Positions 35,659-44,578 are shown, numbered from the stretch's first letter. The stretch: DNA of 64,000 nt from Hymenobacter crusticola (GCF_002154225.1 NZ_MTSE01000005.1:124001-188000); one strand, 5' to 3'. Translations and numbers: made by a program. Notes: generated from the letters alone by a model not told the origin.

Positions 35659-36774
35659 ATGCCTCGCCTCCCCCTTCCCGACTTTCTGCAGGTTTCTGCC
35701 GCTGCACCAATTCTTGATGCGCGCGCCCCTGTGGAGCACGCACAGGGGCACATCCCAGGGGCGGTGAGCTTTCCGCTGTTCTCTGATGAGGAACGTGCGC
35801 GCATCGGCACCACCTATAAGCAGGTAAGTCAGGAGAAAGCCGTGTTAGTAGGCCTTGACTTTTTCGGGCCGAAAATGAGCCGTATGGTGAAGCAAGCACA
35901 AAAAATTGCTCCCAACAAGGAAGTGCGGCTGCACTGCTGGCGGGGTGGCATGCGTAGTGGCGCCGTGCAATGGCTGCTGGAGCTAGCTGGCTTCCGGGTG
36001 CATCTGCTCGACAAAGGCTACAAAGACTACCGTCGTTGGACGCTAACACAATTTGCCCAGCGACGCCCCTTGTTGGTGCTGGGCGGGCTCACTGGCTCTG
36101 GCAAAACAGATGTGTTGCACGAGCTAGCAAGGCAGCACGAAGCCGTTGTCGATTTGGAAGGGCTAGCAAACCACAAAGGCTCCTCATTCGGGGCCATCGG
36201 ACTGCCACCGCAACCTACGCCCGAGCAGTTTGAAAACGACCTAGCCTTGTTTCTTAGCCAACTGCCAGCTGATGCCGTCTCGTGGGTGGAGGACGAAAGC
36301 CTTACCATCGGAGGAATTGGCCTTCCAAAGCCTTTTTTCGAGCAAATGCGCCACGCACCGCTACTTGTTCTGGATATTCCGCAGCCAGTACGCATTCGTA
36401 AGCTAGCTGCTGAGTACGGCCGCGAAGACCCCACTCAGCTCGCTGAGGCTATTCGACGCATCAGCAAACGGCTAGGTGGCTTAGCTACGAAAGAAGCGCT
36501 AGCAGCCATCGAGGTGGGAGATATGGAAAAAATGGTAGCCATTGCCCTGAATTACTACGATAAGACTTATAGCTATGGGCTGGCTAGTAAGCAGAACGTT
36601 CGGGTGGTACGCGTCGAGTCGGACACTTGTGATGCAATGGAGAATGCAGCGCGCGTGCTAGCGCTAGCAAAACAAGAGGGCTTACAGCAACTAGCCAAGC
36701 AGCTGGCCGTTGAGCTAACTTCGCCAGCACCTAGCTCCAAAGAAGTGGCAGATGATACACCCTGGAGTCAATAA
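35659..36774 (+). CDS. mnmH: tRNA 2-selenouridine synthase (MnmH/SelU)
   Basis: Replaces sulfur with selenium at the wobble 2-thiouridine of tRNAs for Lys, Glu and Gln, using selenophosphate. The rhodanese domain carries Cys93 in HCWRGGMRSGA and the C-terminal half carries a P-loop GLTGSGKT at residues 143-150. Both domains are complete at 371 residues. ATG 35659 is preferred over a TTG nine bases upstream. selD starts 58 bases downstream, so donor and user of selenophosphate are adjacent. Confidence 0.94.
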   Translation: MPRLPLPDFLQVSAAAPILDARAPVEHAQGHIPGAVSFPLFSDEERARIGTTYKQVSQEKAVLVGLDFFGPKMSRMVKQAQKIAPNKEVRLHCWRGGMRSGAVQWLLELAGFRVHLLDKGYKDYRRWTLTQFAQRRPLLVLGGLTGSGKTDVLHELARQHEAVVDLEGLANHKGSSFGAIGLPPQPTPEQFENDLALFLSQLPADAVSWVEDESLTIGGIGLPKPFFEQMRHAPLLVLDIPQPVRIRKLAAEYGREDPTQLAEAIRRISKRLGGLATKEALAAIEVGDMEKMVAIALNYYDKTYSYGLASKQNVRVVRVESDTCDAMENAARVLALAKQEGLQQLAKQLAVELTSPAPSSKEVADDTPWSQ

Positions 36775-36832
36775 TTGGTCGTTTCTGCACCTAGGAGTGG
36801 CTTTCTTTGTTAATACACAATAGCCTTTGTTT

Positions 36833-37891
36833 ATGACTCCCGATTCAAGCACTACCGATACCATTCGCCTCACCCAGTACAGCCACGGGGCGGGCTGCGG
36901 CTGCAAGATTGCGCCGAAGGTTCTCGACCAGATTCTACATACTAGCTTACCCCAACCCCACGACGACAAGTTGCTGGTAGGCAACAGTAGCCGCGATGAC
37001 GCTGCCGTGTATGACATCGGCGGGGGCCAAGCGCTGATTAGCACCACCGATTTTTTCATGCCCATCGTGGATGATGCATATGACTTTGGCCGCATTGCCT
37101 CGGCCAATGCCATCAGTGATGTGTATGCGATGGGTGGCCGGCCAGTAATGGCTATTGCGGTGCTCGGCTGGCCCGTAGATAAGCTAGCCCCTGAAGTTGC
37201 TCGCCGCGTGATTGAAGGCAGCCGTAGCATTTGCCAAGAAGCGGGCATTCCGCTGGCGGGTGGCCACAGCATCGATTCGCCGGAGCCTATTTTTGGCTTG
37301 GCCGTCACGGGAATGCTCGATATCAAGAACTTGAAGCAAAACGACACGGCCACCGCTGGCTGCGAGCTTTACCTCACGAAGCCTCTTGGGGTGGGCATGT
37401 TGACGACAGCTCAAAAACGCGGCATCCTGCGGCCCGAACACGAAGCCGTTGCCCCGCATCAAATGATGCAACTGAACAAAATCGGTTATGACCTAGGTCA
37501 ACTGGCAGCTGTGCACGCTATGACGGATGTCACTGGGTTCGGTTTGCTAGGTCACTTGTCGGAGGTGTGCGAGGGTAGCAATTTAACTGCGGAAGTTACT
37601 TTCGCCCAAGTGCCGCTGTTAGCGGAAGCCGAGGAATATCGGCAGCAGAAAGCAGTACCGGGTGGCACGATGCGTAACTGGGATAGTTACGGCCATAAGA
37701 TTGGCCCTGTCACCGCCGAGCAACAGCAGTGGCTTTGCGACCCCCAAACTAGTGGTGGCTTACTTGTGTGCGTTGCCCCGGAAGGCCGGGCAGCGGTGCA
37801 AGCGGTGTTTGAGCAGCATGGGTTAGACTTACAGCCGTTTGGCCATTTGCGCGCGCACCAAGCGAACGAACCTTGGATTTTGGTGCACTAA
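36833..37891 (+). CDS. selD: Selenide, water dikinase
   Basis: Makes selenophosphate from selenide and ATP. Counting from ATG 36833, the catalytic motif GAGCGCKI gives Cys22, Cys24 and Lys25, so this is a cysteine form and not a selenoprotein. Further motifs are [35 protein letters not shown] and the [10 protein letters not shown] and DPQTSGGLL segments. It is partnered with mnmH; no selA, selB or selC is in this window. Confidence 0.95.
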   Translation: MTPDSSTTDTIRLTQYSHGAGCGCKIAPKVLDQILHTSLPQPHDDKLLVGNSSRDDAAVYDIGGGQALISTTDFFMPIVDDAYDFGRIASANAISDVYAMGGRPVMAIAVLGWPVDKLAPEVARRVIEGSRSICQEAGIPLAGGHSIDSPEPIFGLAVTGMLDIKNLKQNDTATAGCELYLTKPLGVGMLTTAQKRGILRPEHEAVAPHQMMQLNKIGYDLGQLAAVHAMTDVTGFGLLGHLSEVCEGSNLTAEVTFAQVPLLAEAEEYRQQKAVPGGTMRNWDSYGHKIGPVTAEQQQWLCDPQTSGGLLVCVAPEGRAAVQAVFEQHGLDLQPFGHLRAHQANEPWILVH

Positions 37892-37894
37892 CGG

Positions 37895-38488
37895 GTGAAG
37901 CTACTTGCGTTTCTGCGGCCACTGCTAGAGTTTAGCTTTGCCGTTATGACCATTGTGGTAGGCTTACGCTTCATCACGAGCTTTTTCAGTACGCGGGGGA
38001 AAGTGTTCCGCCCTACGTTCCTGCGGCAATTCTACTTGCTGTTCTGGCCTTTGCTGTGCTTGTGTGTGGGCTTACCCTTCCTGGGTTCCTTTGTGTACCT
38101 AGGTACGCTTTCCACGTACGAATTAATCTTGCTAATGGCGCTGGCGGCCATTGTCCTTGGTTTTTCGGTGCCTGCGCTGGTGCTGCACGCGCAGTATTAT
38201 GCGCGCAACTTGCACACCACGTTGGTGTTCGACCCCAAGCAAAACAAGCTGGAAGTATACGAAGGCAACTTCCGTATTCCGTTTGCCCGCCGCGATTTGC
38301 AGCGCGTGGAGTACGTCACCTGTATCTCTCGCCGCCTATTCTGGAGCAACTACAGCTTTTTGCGTTTGCACTTGGCCACCGGCGAAACCATGACACTAAC
38401 CTCCTTGCTTACTAACCTCGAACCTGTGGCGGAGTTTCTGCGCAATTCCAACCTGGAAACACGGCAGCGTTGGTTTTGCTTTGTTTGA
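37895..38488 (+). CDS. Membrane protein of unknown function
   Basis: A 197-residue protein starting at GTG 37895, four bases after the selD stop. Three hydrophobic segments are visible (about 10-27, 48-70 and 75-100), followed by a soluble C-terminal part with PH-like alternating strands (TTLVFDPKQNKLEVYEGNFRIPF, RVEYVTCISRRLF, LRLHLATGETMTLTSL). I do not recognise a family. Tight spacing to selD suggests cotranscription, but a selenium role would be a guess. Confidence 0.65.
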   Translation: MKLLAFLRPLLEFSFAVMTIVVGLRFITSFFSTRGKVFRPTFLRQFYLLFWPLLCLCVGLPFLGSFVYLGTLSTYELILLMALAAIVLGFSVPALVLHAQYYARNLHTTLVFDPKQNKLEVYEGNFRIPFARRDLQRVEYVTCISRRLFWSNYSFLRLHLATGETMTLTSLLTNLEPVAEFLRNSNLETRQRWFCFV

Positions 38489-38530
38489 CTCCCTACCTAT
38501 GGTGCAGCGTGGCGTATAGCTCGGCTGCAC

Positions 38531-38538
38531 TACCTTTG
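38531..38538 (+). promoter_or_regulatory. Candidate -7 element for the hydrolase at 38544 (TACCTTTG)
   Basis: TACCTTTG fits TAnnTTTG and ends 5 bases before the ATG, the same spacing as at mazG, implying a nearly leaderless transcript. No -33 element is apparent. Confidence 0.3.
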
Positions 38539-38543
38539 CCATT

Positions 38544-39317
38544 ATGCAACTACACTACCGCGAGCTAGGCCAAGGCAAGCCACTGCTCATTTTGCACGGC
38601 CTGTTTGGCACTTCTGACAACTGGCAAACGCTAGCCAAACGGTGGGCAGAAACCGGTCACCGAGTTATAGTGGCGGATCTGCGCAACCATGGCCGCTCGC
38701 CCCATGCTTCTGAACACACCTACGACGTCATGAGTGCCGATGTATTGGAGCTTTTCGATGCGCTTCAACTGCAAGACGTAACGCTACTCGGACACAGCAT
38801 GGGTGGCAAAGTGGCCATGCGCTTCGCCCTCGATCATCCGGAGCGATTGGCGCGCTTGGTAGTCGTGGACATTGCGCCAAGCTTCTCAGACATGCGGCAC
38901 CAAGATGAGATCTTGGCGGGCTTACACGCCGTTGACCTAGGTAAGCTGCAAACGCGGCAGCAGGCGGATGAAGCATTGGCTCAGCACATCCCGCAGTTCA
39001 GCATCCGCCAGTTCCTGCTCAAAAACCTCTATCGTCTCGACGATAACTCCTTTGCCTGGCGTCAGAACCTTGATGCGCTGACCATGCACATCGCTGATAT
39101 TGGTGCCGCGATTACGAGTGTGCAGCCTTTCTTGAAGCAAGCCCTTTTCATCCGCGGTGGTCTGTCAGACTATATCACGGCCGATGATAAGTTGCACAGC
39201 ATTCCGGCTCTTTTCCCAAACTCCCAGGTCGAAACGATTCCGGATGCTGGGCACTGGGTGCACGCCGAAAACCCAGACCGGGTGTTTGAGTTGGTGCACC
39301 GTTTTATGCAGAGCTAA
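38544..39317 (+). CDS. Alpha/beta-fold hydrolase (YbfF-like)
   Basis: A 257-residue hydrolase with PLLILHGLFGTSDNWQTLAKRW, VADLRNHGRSPH, nucleophile Ser in LGHSMGGKVAMRFAL, acid Asp in IRGGLSDYIT and His in DAGHWVHAENPD. The LRNHGRSPH stretch with this order resembles the YbfF/ABHD11 esterase group. The substrate is unknown. It is followed after 30 bases by the RsmI-like gene in the same direction. Confidence 0.88.
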   Translation: MQLHYRELGQGKPLLILHGLFGTSDNWQTLAKRWAETGHRVIVADLRNHGRSPHASEHTYDVMSADVLELFDALQLQDVTLLGHSMGGKVAMRFALDHPERLARLVVVDIAPSFSDMRHQDEILAGLHAVDLGKLQTRQQADEALAQHIPQFSIRQFLLKNLYRLDDNSFAWRQNLDALTMHIADIGAAITSVQPFLKQALFIRGGLSDYITADDKLHSIPALFPNSQVETIPDAGHWVHAENPDRVFELVHRFMQS

Positions 39318-39347
39318 ACGGCTGCTCACCTCTTTTACCTTTTTCAC

Positions 39348-40055
39348 TTGAAGCCCGGCACTCTCTACCTCATCCCAACGGTACTCGCTGACGACACTGC
39401 CGCGCAAGTACTACCTGCCCAGATAGCAGCCCGCGTAGCAGCCCTCTCCTATTTTCTCGTGGAGAATGCTCGCACGGCCCGGCGCTTCATCAAAAGCGTA
39501 GCGCCTGCTCAAGTTATTGAGGAGCTACGCATTGTCGTAATCGACAAAGACGCAACGCCAACTGACATCAGTACGGCATTAAAACCCATGCAGAGTGGAC
39601 TAGATGCCGGCGTGCTTTCAGAGGCGGGCTGCCCAGGTATTGCCGACCCGGGCGCGGAGCTAGCTCGCGCTGCTCACCAGCTAGGTATTCGGGTGGTGCC
39701 GTTGGTAGGGCCTTCGTCGCTGCTGCTCGCGCTGATGGCGTCCGGCATGAACGGGCAGAGTTTCTCCTTTCATGGCTATTTACCTATCGAGAAGCCTAAA
39801 CGCATTGCGGCGGTTAAGAACTTGGAGCGCCTGGCGCTCACGCAGAATCAGACGCAGCTTTTCATTGAAACGCCCTACCGAAACATGCAAATGTTAGAGG
39901 ACTTAATTGGCCAGTTACAGCCTTCTACGCGCTTATGTATTGCGGCTAATCTCACTGCTGAGAATGAGTTTGTGCAGACGAACACAGTAGCTGGCTGGAA
40001 AGGTAAACTACCCGATATTCACAAGCAACCGGCCGTATTTGTGATTGGGCGCTAA
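39348..40055 (+). CDS. RsmI-like SAM-dependent methyltransferase (tetrapyrrole methylase fold)
   Basis: A 235-residue protein starting at TTG (MKPGTLYLIPTVLADDT). It contains ENARTARRFIKS, LSEAGCPGIADPG and VPLVGPSSLLLALMASGMNGQSFSFHGYLP, the signature of the RsmI group that 2'-O-methylates C1402 of 16S rRNA. It is shorter than classical RsmI and is a form I recall from Bacteroidota; rRNA specificity is therefore inferred. Its stop codon lies inside the terminator shared with feoB. Confidence 0.82.
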   Translation: MKPGTLYLIPTVLADDTAAQVLPAQIAARVAALSYFLVENARTARRFIKSVAPAQVIEELRIVVIDKDATPTDISTALKPMQSGLDAGVLSEAGCPGIADPGAELARAAHQLGIRVVPLVGPSSLLLALMASGMNGQSFSFHGYLPIEKPKRIAAVKNLERLALTQNQTQLFIETPYRNMQMLEDLIGQLQPSTRLCIAANLTAENEFVQTNTVAGWKGKLPDIHKQPAVFVIGR

Positions 40056-40092
40056 CGCAACAAAGGCCGAGTACATCGGCCTTTGTTGCGTT
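40054..40092. terminator. Shared bidirectional terminator of the RsmI-like gene and feoB
   Basis: A 17-bp perfect stem (40054-40070 with 40076-40092; AACGCAACAAAGGCCGA with its complement) overlaps the stop codons of both convergent genes. Confidence 0.88.
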
Positions 40093-42283
40093 ATTTCATT
40101 AACTGATACACTGTTAGCGAAGCTACGTAAGCTAAGCCCGTCATGTACAAGAGTTGCAGAATGGGCCACTTCCAGCCCTTTGTTTCACGGTATACAACTG
40201 CCAAGGTGCTCATACATTGCATCGCAAATACGTAGAATACGAGTAGCGAAAAAGCACGCGCCGGCGTGAAGAATGGCTGGCCTTGGTCATCTTTTTCAGC
40301 AGCTAGCTTCTGCTGTACCGTGCGCATATCGGCATCTTGCCCAACGCTGTAGATCGTAGAAATAGTACCGACAAAAACTTCCCGCGCTGCAAACGAGGTG
40401 ATAAGCGCAATGCCTACTTTCCAATCGAACCCTAGCGGCCGAATAGCTGGCTCCAACGTCCGGCCAAACAGACCTGCATAGGAATTTTCGAGTTTCTCCG
40501 AAGCAATACGGTTATCGGTTTCTTCAGGGGTTAGGTGCTGCTGGGTGGCTGTCGCGCGTACTTGCGCTTCCGCTTGTTCCAAAGCATTGCCGGGGCCGTA
40601 AGAAGCTAGCACCCACAATATAACTGATATAGCAACGATTACTTTGCCGGCCTGAAACACGAAAGTTTTCACCTTCTCAATGATGGTGATACCTACGTTC
40701 TTCCAGCGTGGCCAGCGGTAGACGGGAAACTCCATGATGAAGTAGCTCCGCTCCTTGCGCCGCAGCAAAATCTTGAGTGCTAAAGCCGAAAAAATGGCAG
40801 CAAAGAACCCTAGCAGATACAGCCCCATCAGGGCAATACCTTGTAAGTTGAAGAAGCCTAGCACCTTCTGATCAGGCACTACTAGGGCAATAAGCACCGT
40901 ATACACCGGTATGCGCGCCGAGCAACTCATAAGCGGCGTCACGAAAATGGTGATGATACGGTCCTTCCAGTTCTCAATGGTACGGGCACTCATAATAGCT
41001 GGCACAGCGCACGCCACCCCAGAAATCAGTGGTACAACGCTTTTACCATTCAAGCCAAACTTGCGCATGATGCGGTCCATCATGAACGTTACCCTAGCCA
41101 TGTAGCCGGTTTCTTCCAGCACCGCAATGAAAGCGAACAGCAGCGCAATCTGAGGAATAAAGATGAGGACGCCCCCTAGCCCTGCCAGCACCCCTTCCGT
41201 CAACAAGTTGATAAGGGGCCCGTGGAAGTTGGTCTGGATGAGCTTATTGATCCATGCAACTCCCTCATCAATAAGCTCCATCGGATAGCTAGCCCAGGCA
41301 AACACCGCCTGAAACAGCATAAATAAGACGCCGAAGAAAATCAGGTAGCCCCATACTTTATGAGTCAGAACCCGGTCGAGGCGGTTGCTATACGGCTCAT
41401 TCCGTTCTGTGCGCGTTACAGCGACGGTGTTCAACAGAATCTCATTGATGCGCGCATAGCGGTCAATGGTTTCCTGGGCCTGCCGGGGCGTTGGCTGAAA
41501 ATCGTACTGCTCCGTTAGCTCCTGGATGTAAGCTCTATCGTCGGCCGAAAGAAAGCTAATATGCCGGAACTGGTGCGCGTAATGCAGCGCTAGATAATCG
41601 TTATGCAGGTTGAAGTAATAACGGATCTGCCGGATCATCGGCAACATCTCGTCTGAGGGCGTATAAAACGACACGCTAGGTGCATCTAGCGTCTGTGCTA
41701 TCACAATTTTGAGCGCAGCTACGCCAATGCCCTTGCGGGCGTTCATCGGAATAATTGGGACACCTAGCTCCTGCTGCAACTGGGCCACATCAATGTGTAC
41801 GCCGTGCTGCTCTGCTACGTCCATCATGTTCAGCGCCAGCACTGCGGGCAGACCTAGGTCGGCGAGTTGCGTGAAGAGCAACAGATTACGGCGCAGATTG
41901 GAAGCATCTGCCGTTACGACCACAAAGTCCGGATACTGCTCAGATGTCCGATCGTAGAGCAGATCGGTAATTACCTTTTCATCCAGGCTTTTCGGATAGA
42001 GCGAGTACGTACCTGGTAAGTCAATAATTTCGGCGCGGTGCTGGGGCGTGAGCTGACTCACACCCGTCTTACGGTCTACCGTTACCCCGGGAAAATTACC
42101 TACCTTTTGGTTGAGCCCCGTGAGCTGGTTGAATAGCGACGATTTACCGGAATTAGGGTTACCAACGAGGGCAATTCGCGTCAAGCCTTTAGGATTGCGC
42201 GGCAAGTGTGCTGCTACAGCTTCCAAAGCGGCTGCCGAGGCTGCCGAAGCAGTTCGGTCAATTGTAATTTCTCCGCCGGCCAT
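40091..42283 (-). CDS. feoB: Ferrous iron transport protein B
   Basis: Inner-membrane Fe(II) permease with a GTPase domain. G1 GNPNSGKSS at residues 41-49, a VTVDRKTG switch region, G3 DLPGTYSLYP and G4 NMMD are visible. They are followed by a FeoB helical region and a C-terminal membrane domain with GxGxGxxVFIPQIALLF-type and SGVACAVPAIMSARTI gate motifs. Length of 730 residues is normal. feoA lies directly upstream in the same operon, 10 bases apart. Confidence 0.95.
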   Translation of the reverse strand: MAGGEITIDRTASAASAAALEAVAAHLPRNPKGLTRIALVGNPNSGKSSLFNQLTGLNQKVGNFPGVTVDRKTGVSQLTPQHRAEIIDLPGTYSLYPKSLDEKVITDLLYDRTSEQYPDFVVVTADASNLRRNLLLFTQLADLGLPAVLALNMMDVAEQHGVHIDVAQLQQELGVPIIPMNARKGIGVAALKIVIAQTLDAPSVSFYTPSDEMLPMIRQIRYYFNLHNDYLALHYAHQFRHISFLSADDRAYIQELTEQYDFQPTPRQAQETIDRYARINEILLNTVAVTRTERNEPYSNRLDRVLTHKVWGYLIFFGVLFMLFQAVFAWASYPMELIDEGVAWINKLIQTNFHGPLINLLTEGVLAGLGGVLIFIPQIALLFAFIAVLEETGYMARVTFMMDRIMRKFGLNGKSVVPLISGVACAVPAIMSARTIENWKDRIITIFVTPLMSCSARIPVYTVLIALVVPDQKVLGFFNLQGIALMGLYLLGFFAAIFSALALKILLRRKERSYFIMEFPVYRWPRWKNVGITIIEKVKTFVFQAGKVIVAISVILWVLASYGPGNALEQAEAQVRATATQQHLTPEETDNRIASEKLENSYAGLFGRTLEPAIRPLGFDWKVGIALITSFAAREVFVGTISTIYSVGQDADMRTVQQKLAAEKDDQGQPFFTPARAFSLLVFYVFAMQCMSTLAVVYRETKGWKWPILQLLYMTGLAYVASLTVYQLMK

Positions 42284-42293
42284 GCTCCAAAAC

Positions 42294-42557
42294 TTAATCC
42301 TTCAAAAAAATAGTAGCTGCCTCGCTCACGCGCAACGACAACGTATAATCATCGTCGCCAAGAACTAGCGTAATCGGACAGCCGAGGGGTGCCCGGCTAT
42401 TTAGCCGCACCTGTGTTCCCGGTATGCATCCCATCTCCAGCAGCTTCAGCGCCATCTCAGGGTCTTTCAGGCAACAGATCGTGCCGGTCTCACCAAGACG
42501 AAGATCGGTCACGCGGCGCTGTTCGGCAGGCTTGGGAGATTTGGGACGAATAAGCAC
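42294..42557 (-). CDS. feoA: Ferrous iron transport protein A
   Basis: An 87-residue SH3-like FeoA protein. LRLGETGTICCLKDPEMALKLLEMGCIPGTQVRLNSRAPLGCPITLVLGDDDYTLSLRVSEAATIFL covers the whole family domain in order. FeoA binds FeoB in the cytoplasm and supports iron uptake. It has its own candidate promoter just upstream. Confidence 0.93.
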   Translation of the reverse strand: MLIRPKSPKPAEQRRVTDLRLGETGTICCLKDPEMALKLLEMGCIPGTQVRLNSRAPLGCPITLVLGDDDYTLSLRVSEAATIFLKD

Positions 42558-42589
42558 AGGCGAATACTTTTATTTAGATTCTATTCAAA

Positions 42590-42620
42590 CAAAGGTACTA
42601 CCCATTTAGGTTTCGCCCAA
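42590..42620 (-). promoter_or_regulatory. Candidate promoter of feoAB
   Basis: Read on the minus strand: TTG (42620-42618), 20 bases, then TACCTTTG (42597-42590), the Bacteroidota -33/-7 layout with the same 20-base spacing seen before exbB. Transcription would begin about 25 bases before the feoA ATG. Confidence 0.55.
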
Positions 42621-42666
42621 CTCCTATCATACGACTAGTAAATTTTACGTTAAATACTTAACTATC

Positions 42667-42680
42667 TGATCTGCAGATCA
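42667..42680. promoter_or_regulatory. 14-bp perfect palindrome between feoA and the divergent gene
   Basis: TGATCTGCAGATCA is self-complementary and lies about 50 bases upstream of the feoAB -33 element and about 100 bases before the divergent gene. It could be an operator for a dimeric regulator. It does not match a Fur box that I can recognise. Confidence 0.3.
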
Positions 42681-42776
42681 TAACCTATCCTCAACTCGGT
42701 CTATGACTATTATGCTATGGGTTGTATTCGATTGGCACACTCATTGCAGTTTCGGTATATGTCAAGATTATACTCT

Positions 42777-43673
42777 ATGTTCAAACGCATACTCCCTCTC
42801 GTCTCTTTTGCTCTAGTATTACCCATAGTGAGCTGGGCTCAGGAAAATCGCATCTCGGGCCGTATCGTAGATCAACAAACCAAAGAACCCATTCCTTTTG
42901 CCTCACTCGGCCTGCGTGATGAGCAGTCTGGCGCTCTCACGAACGAATACGGCTTCTTCCAAATGTCTGGGCCTGAAAAGAATGCCCAAGACTCGCTCGT
43001 GGTGCTCGCTCTCGGTTACGCTCGCAAAGCCGTTCTAGTAAAACGCGGCGTTAGCCAGAAAGATATGATCATCGAGGTGCCAAAGCGCCAGATCCTACTT
43101 GGTAACGTAACGGTAGAAGCTAGTAAGGTAAAAAACCTAGGCTTAGGGGCTAGATCAAATACGCCTGGTGAAGGCATGATGCAAGGCTTACCGGGGCAGC
43201 AATACGCCTTTTACGTGAAAAACGAGAAAGGCAAAAAGCTAGGTAACATTCGTTCGGCCTCCTTCTATATTGGAGAAAATGGCTTTCCGCGGGAGCCGTT
43301 CCGCGTGCGTATTTATAAGGCCGATGGCAACTACAATTCGCCAAACACGGACATTCTCAACGACAACGTTGTGGTATCGGCTCCTAAGGGCGGTCAATGG
43401 TATACAATTGATCTTACGCCCTACAACATTCCCGCACCTGACGAAGGGTTCTTCGTAGCGATGGAATGGATTGTCAGCGGCGACAACTTCTACACAACCA
43501 ACTTCATGGACTCTTACACCCCTTATGGTCAGATCATGCGCCCGACCTTTGAGTTCAAAGAGAGCCGTACGTGGAGCTATACCATTGGTAAAGGCTGGAG
43601 CTTGCTGACGCTAGCCAGCAACGGGCAGCGCTGGAATGCCATGATCAAGGCGGAAGTGGACGTTTATAAATAA
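42777..43673 (+). CDS. Exported carboxypeptidase-regulatory-like domain protein
   Basis: From ATG 42777 (MFKRILPLVSFALVLPIVSWAQ) a signal peptide precedes a CarboxypepD_reg-like beta-sandwich at about residues 25-95 (ISGRIVDQQTKEPIPFASLGLRDEQSGALTNEYGFFQM), the fold that also heads many SusC-like receptors. The rest of the 298 residues is beta-rich (SFYIGENGFPREPFRVRIYKADG, YTIDLTPYNIPAPDEGFFVAMEWI) and unrecognised. No TonB-dependent barrel follows. A surface or periplasmic role is likely; two earlier ATGs exist but precede the signal peptide poorly. Confidence 0.8.
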   Translation: MFKRILPLVSFALVLPIVSWAQENRISGRIVDQQTKEPIPFASLGLRDEQSGALTNEYGFFQMSGPEKNAQDSLVVLALGYARKAVLVKRGVSQKDMIIEVPKRQILLGNVTVEASKVKNLGLGARSNTPGEGMMQGLPGQQYAFYVKNEKGKKLGNIRSASFYIGENGFPREPFRVRIYKADGNYNSPNTDILNDNVVVSAPKGGQWYTIDLTPYNIPAPDEGFFVAMEWIVSGDNFYTTNFMDSYTPYGQIMRPTFEFKESRTWSYTIGKGWSLLTLASNGQRWNAMIKAEVDVYK

Positions 43674-43745
43674 TTAAATAAGCTAGGTTACTCGTTGACG
43701 TACATAGGTGCTGCAATAGTTACAGAATAGAATGATTATCAAATC

Positions 43746-43787
43746 AAACGGAAAAAGGCCGGCTTAATAGCCGGCCTTTTTCCGTTT
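43746..43787. terminator. Bidirectional terminator between convergent genes
   Basis: A 19-bp perfect stem (43746-43764 with 43769-43787) with a 4-base TAAT loop contains T5 and A5 runs and ends the genes at 43673 (plus) and 43818 (minus). Confidence 0.92.
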
Positions 43788-43817
43788 ATCATGCCAGGCA
43801 GTGCCTAGCTTTCCAAC

Positions 43818-44471
43818 TTACTTCGTCCGCACAGCGATTTCTACCCGCCGGTTTTGCTGACGACCACTTGGAGTAGCATTAGAAGCAACTGGCTGTTCTT
43901 CACCCATAGGTTCGACACTGATGCGCGAGGCATCTACCTTGCCATTTTGCACAAACCAATTTTTCACGGCTTCAGCGCGCTTTTCACTCAGCTCTCTGTT
44001 GTAATCTTTGTCACCACGAGAGTCGGCAAAACCCATGATGCGTACTTGGTTTTTACCGTAGCGCTGGGCGATAGAAGCCGAAATCTGTTGCAGTGCTTTC
44101 GTAGCTGTTGACTTAACTTCCGCTTTGTCAGTATCGAAGAGCACCTTTTCTTCTAAGCCGTACACGTTGTAGTTTTCACTACCCCGTACGTTGATATCTG
44201 GCAAGTTGATTTCTGGCAACTTAACATCAGCTAGCTTCTCTTTAGTTACGTCCCAGGCATCAGCCACAATACCACCAGCATCCGTAACTGCTGCTGCGGT
44301 TTTTGCTCCGGCATCGGCAGTAGCGTCAGCTGCGGTTTGGCCTGTGCGGGCCACCACAGCGGTATCTGACGTTGCTTCGCTGAGTTGGTCTTTCGTTTCA
44401 GGCTTTTTTAAGTCGTTGCAGGAGGCCAACATAGCAGCCACCGCAACAATAGATAACAAGTGCTTTTTCAT
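43818..44471 (-). CDS. OmpA-family lipoprotein
   Basis: A lipoprotein signal with lipobox LASC (MKKHLLSIVAVAAMLASCND) precedes an Ala/Thr/Asp-rich linker and an OmpA C-terminal peptidoglycan-binding domain (VLFDTDKAEVKSTATKALQQIS, VRIMGFADSRGDKDYNRELSEKRAEAVKNWFV, PSGRQQNRRVEIAV). It would tether the outer membrane to peptidoglycan. The central linker around residues 45-90 resembles repeats of Ala-rich helices. A long hairpin lies in its leader region. Confidence 0.9.
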   Translation of the reverse strand: MKKHLLSIVAVAAMLASCNDLKKPETKDQLSEATSDTAVVARTGQTAADATADAGAKTAAAVTDAGGIVADAWDVTKEKLADVKLPEINLPDINVRGSENYNVYGLEEKVLFDTDKAEVKSTATKALQQISASIAQRYGKNQVRIMGFADSRGDKDYNRELSEKRAEAVKNWFVQNGKVDASRISVEPMGEEQPVASNATPSGRQQNRRVEIAVRTK

Positions 44472-44493
44472 GGTAATAGGAGGAGAGTTGATA

Positions 44494-44555
44494 CGAAAGC
44501 ACCTACGGCAAGAGATGCGATACAGTTACCGCGTCTCTTGCCGTAGGTGTTTTCG
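44494..44555. terminator. Long hairpin between the hydrolase stop and ompA-type start
   Basis: Arms 44494-44518 and 44531-44555 pair over about 25 positions (core CACCTACGGCAAGAGA with its complement, two G-T pairs). The best T-rich tail is on the plus strand, although both neighbouring genes run on the minus strand. Confidence 0.6.
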
Positions 44556-44578
44556 TTTTTGCTACTCGTTACTCCTAC

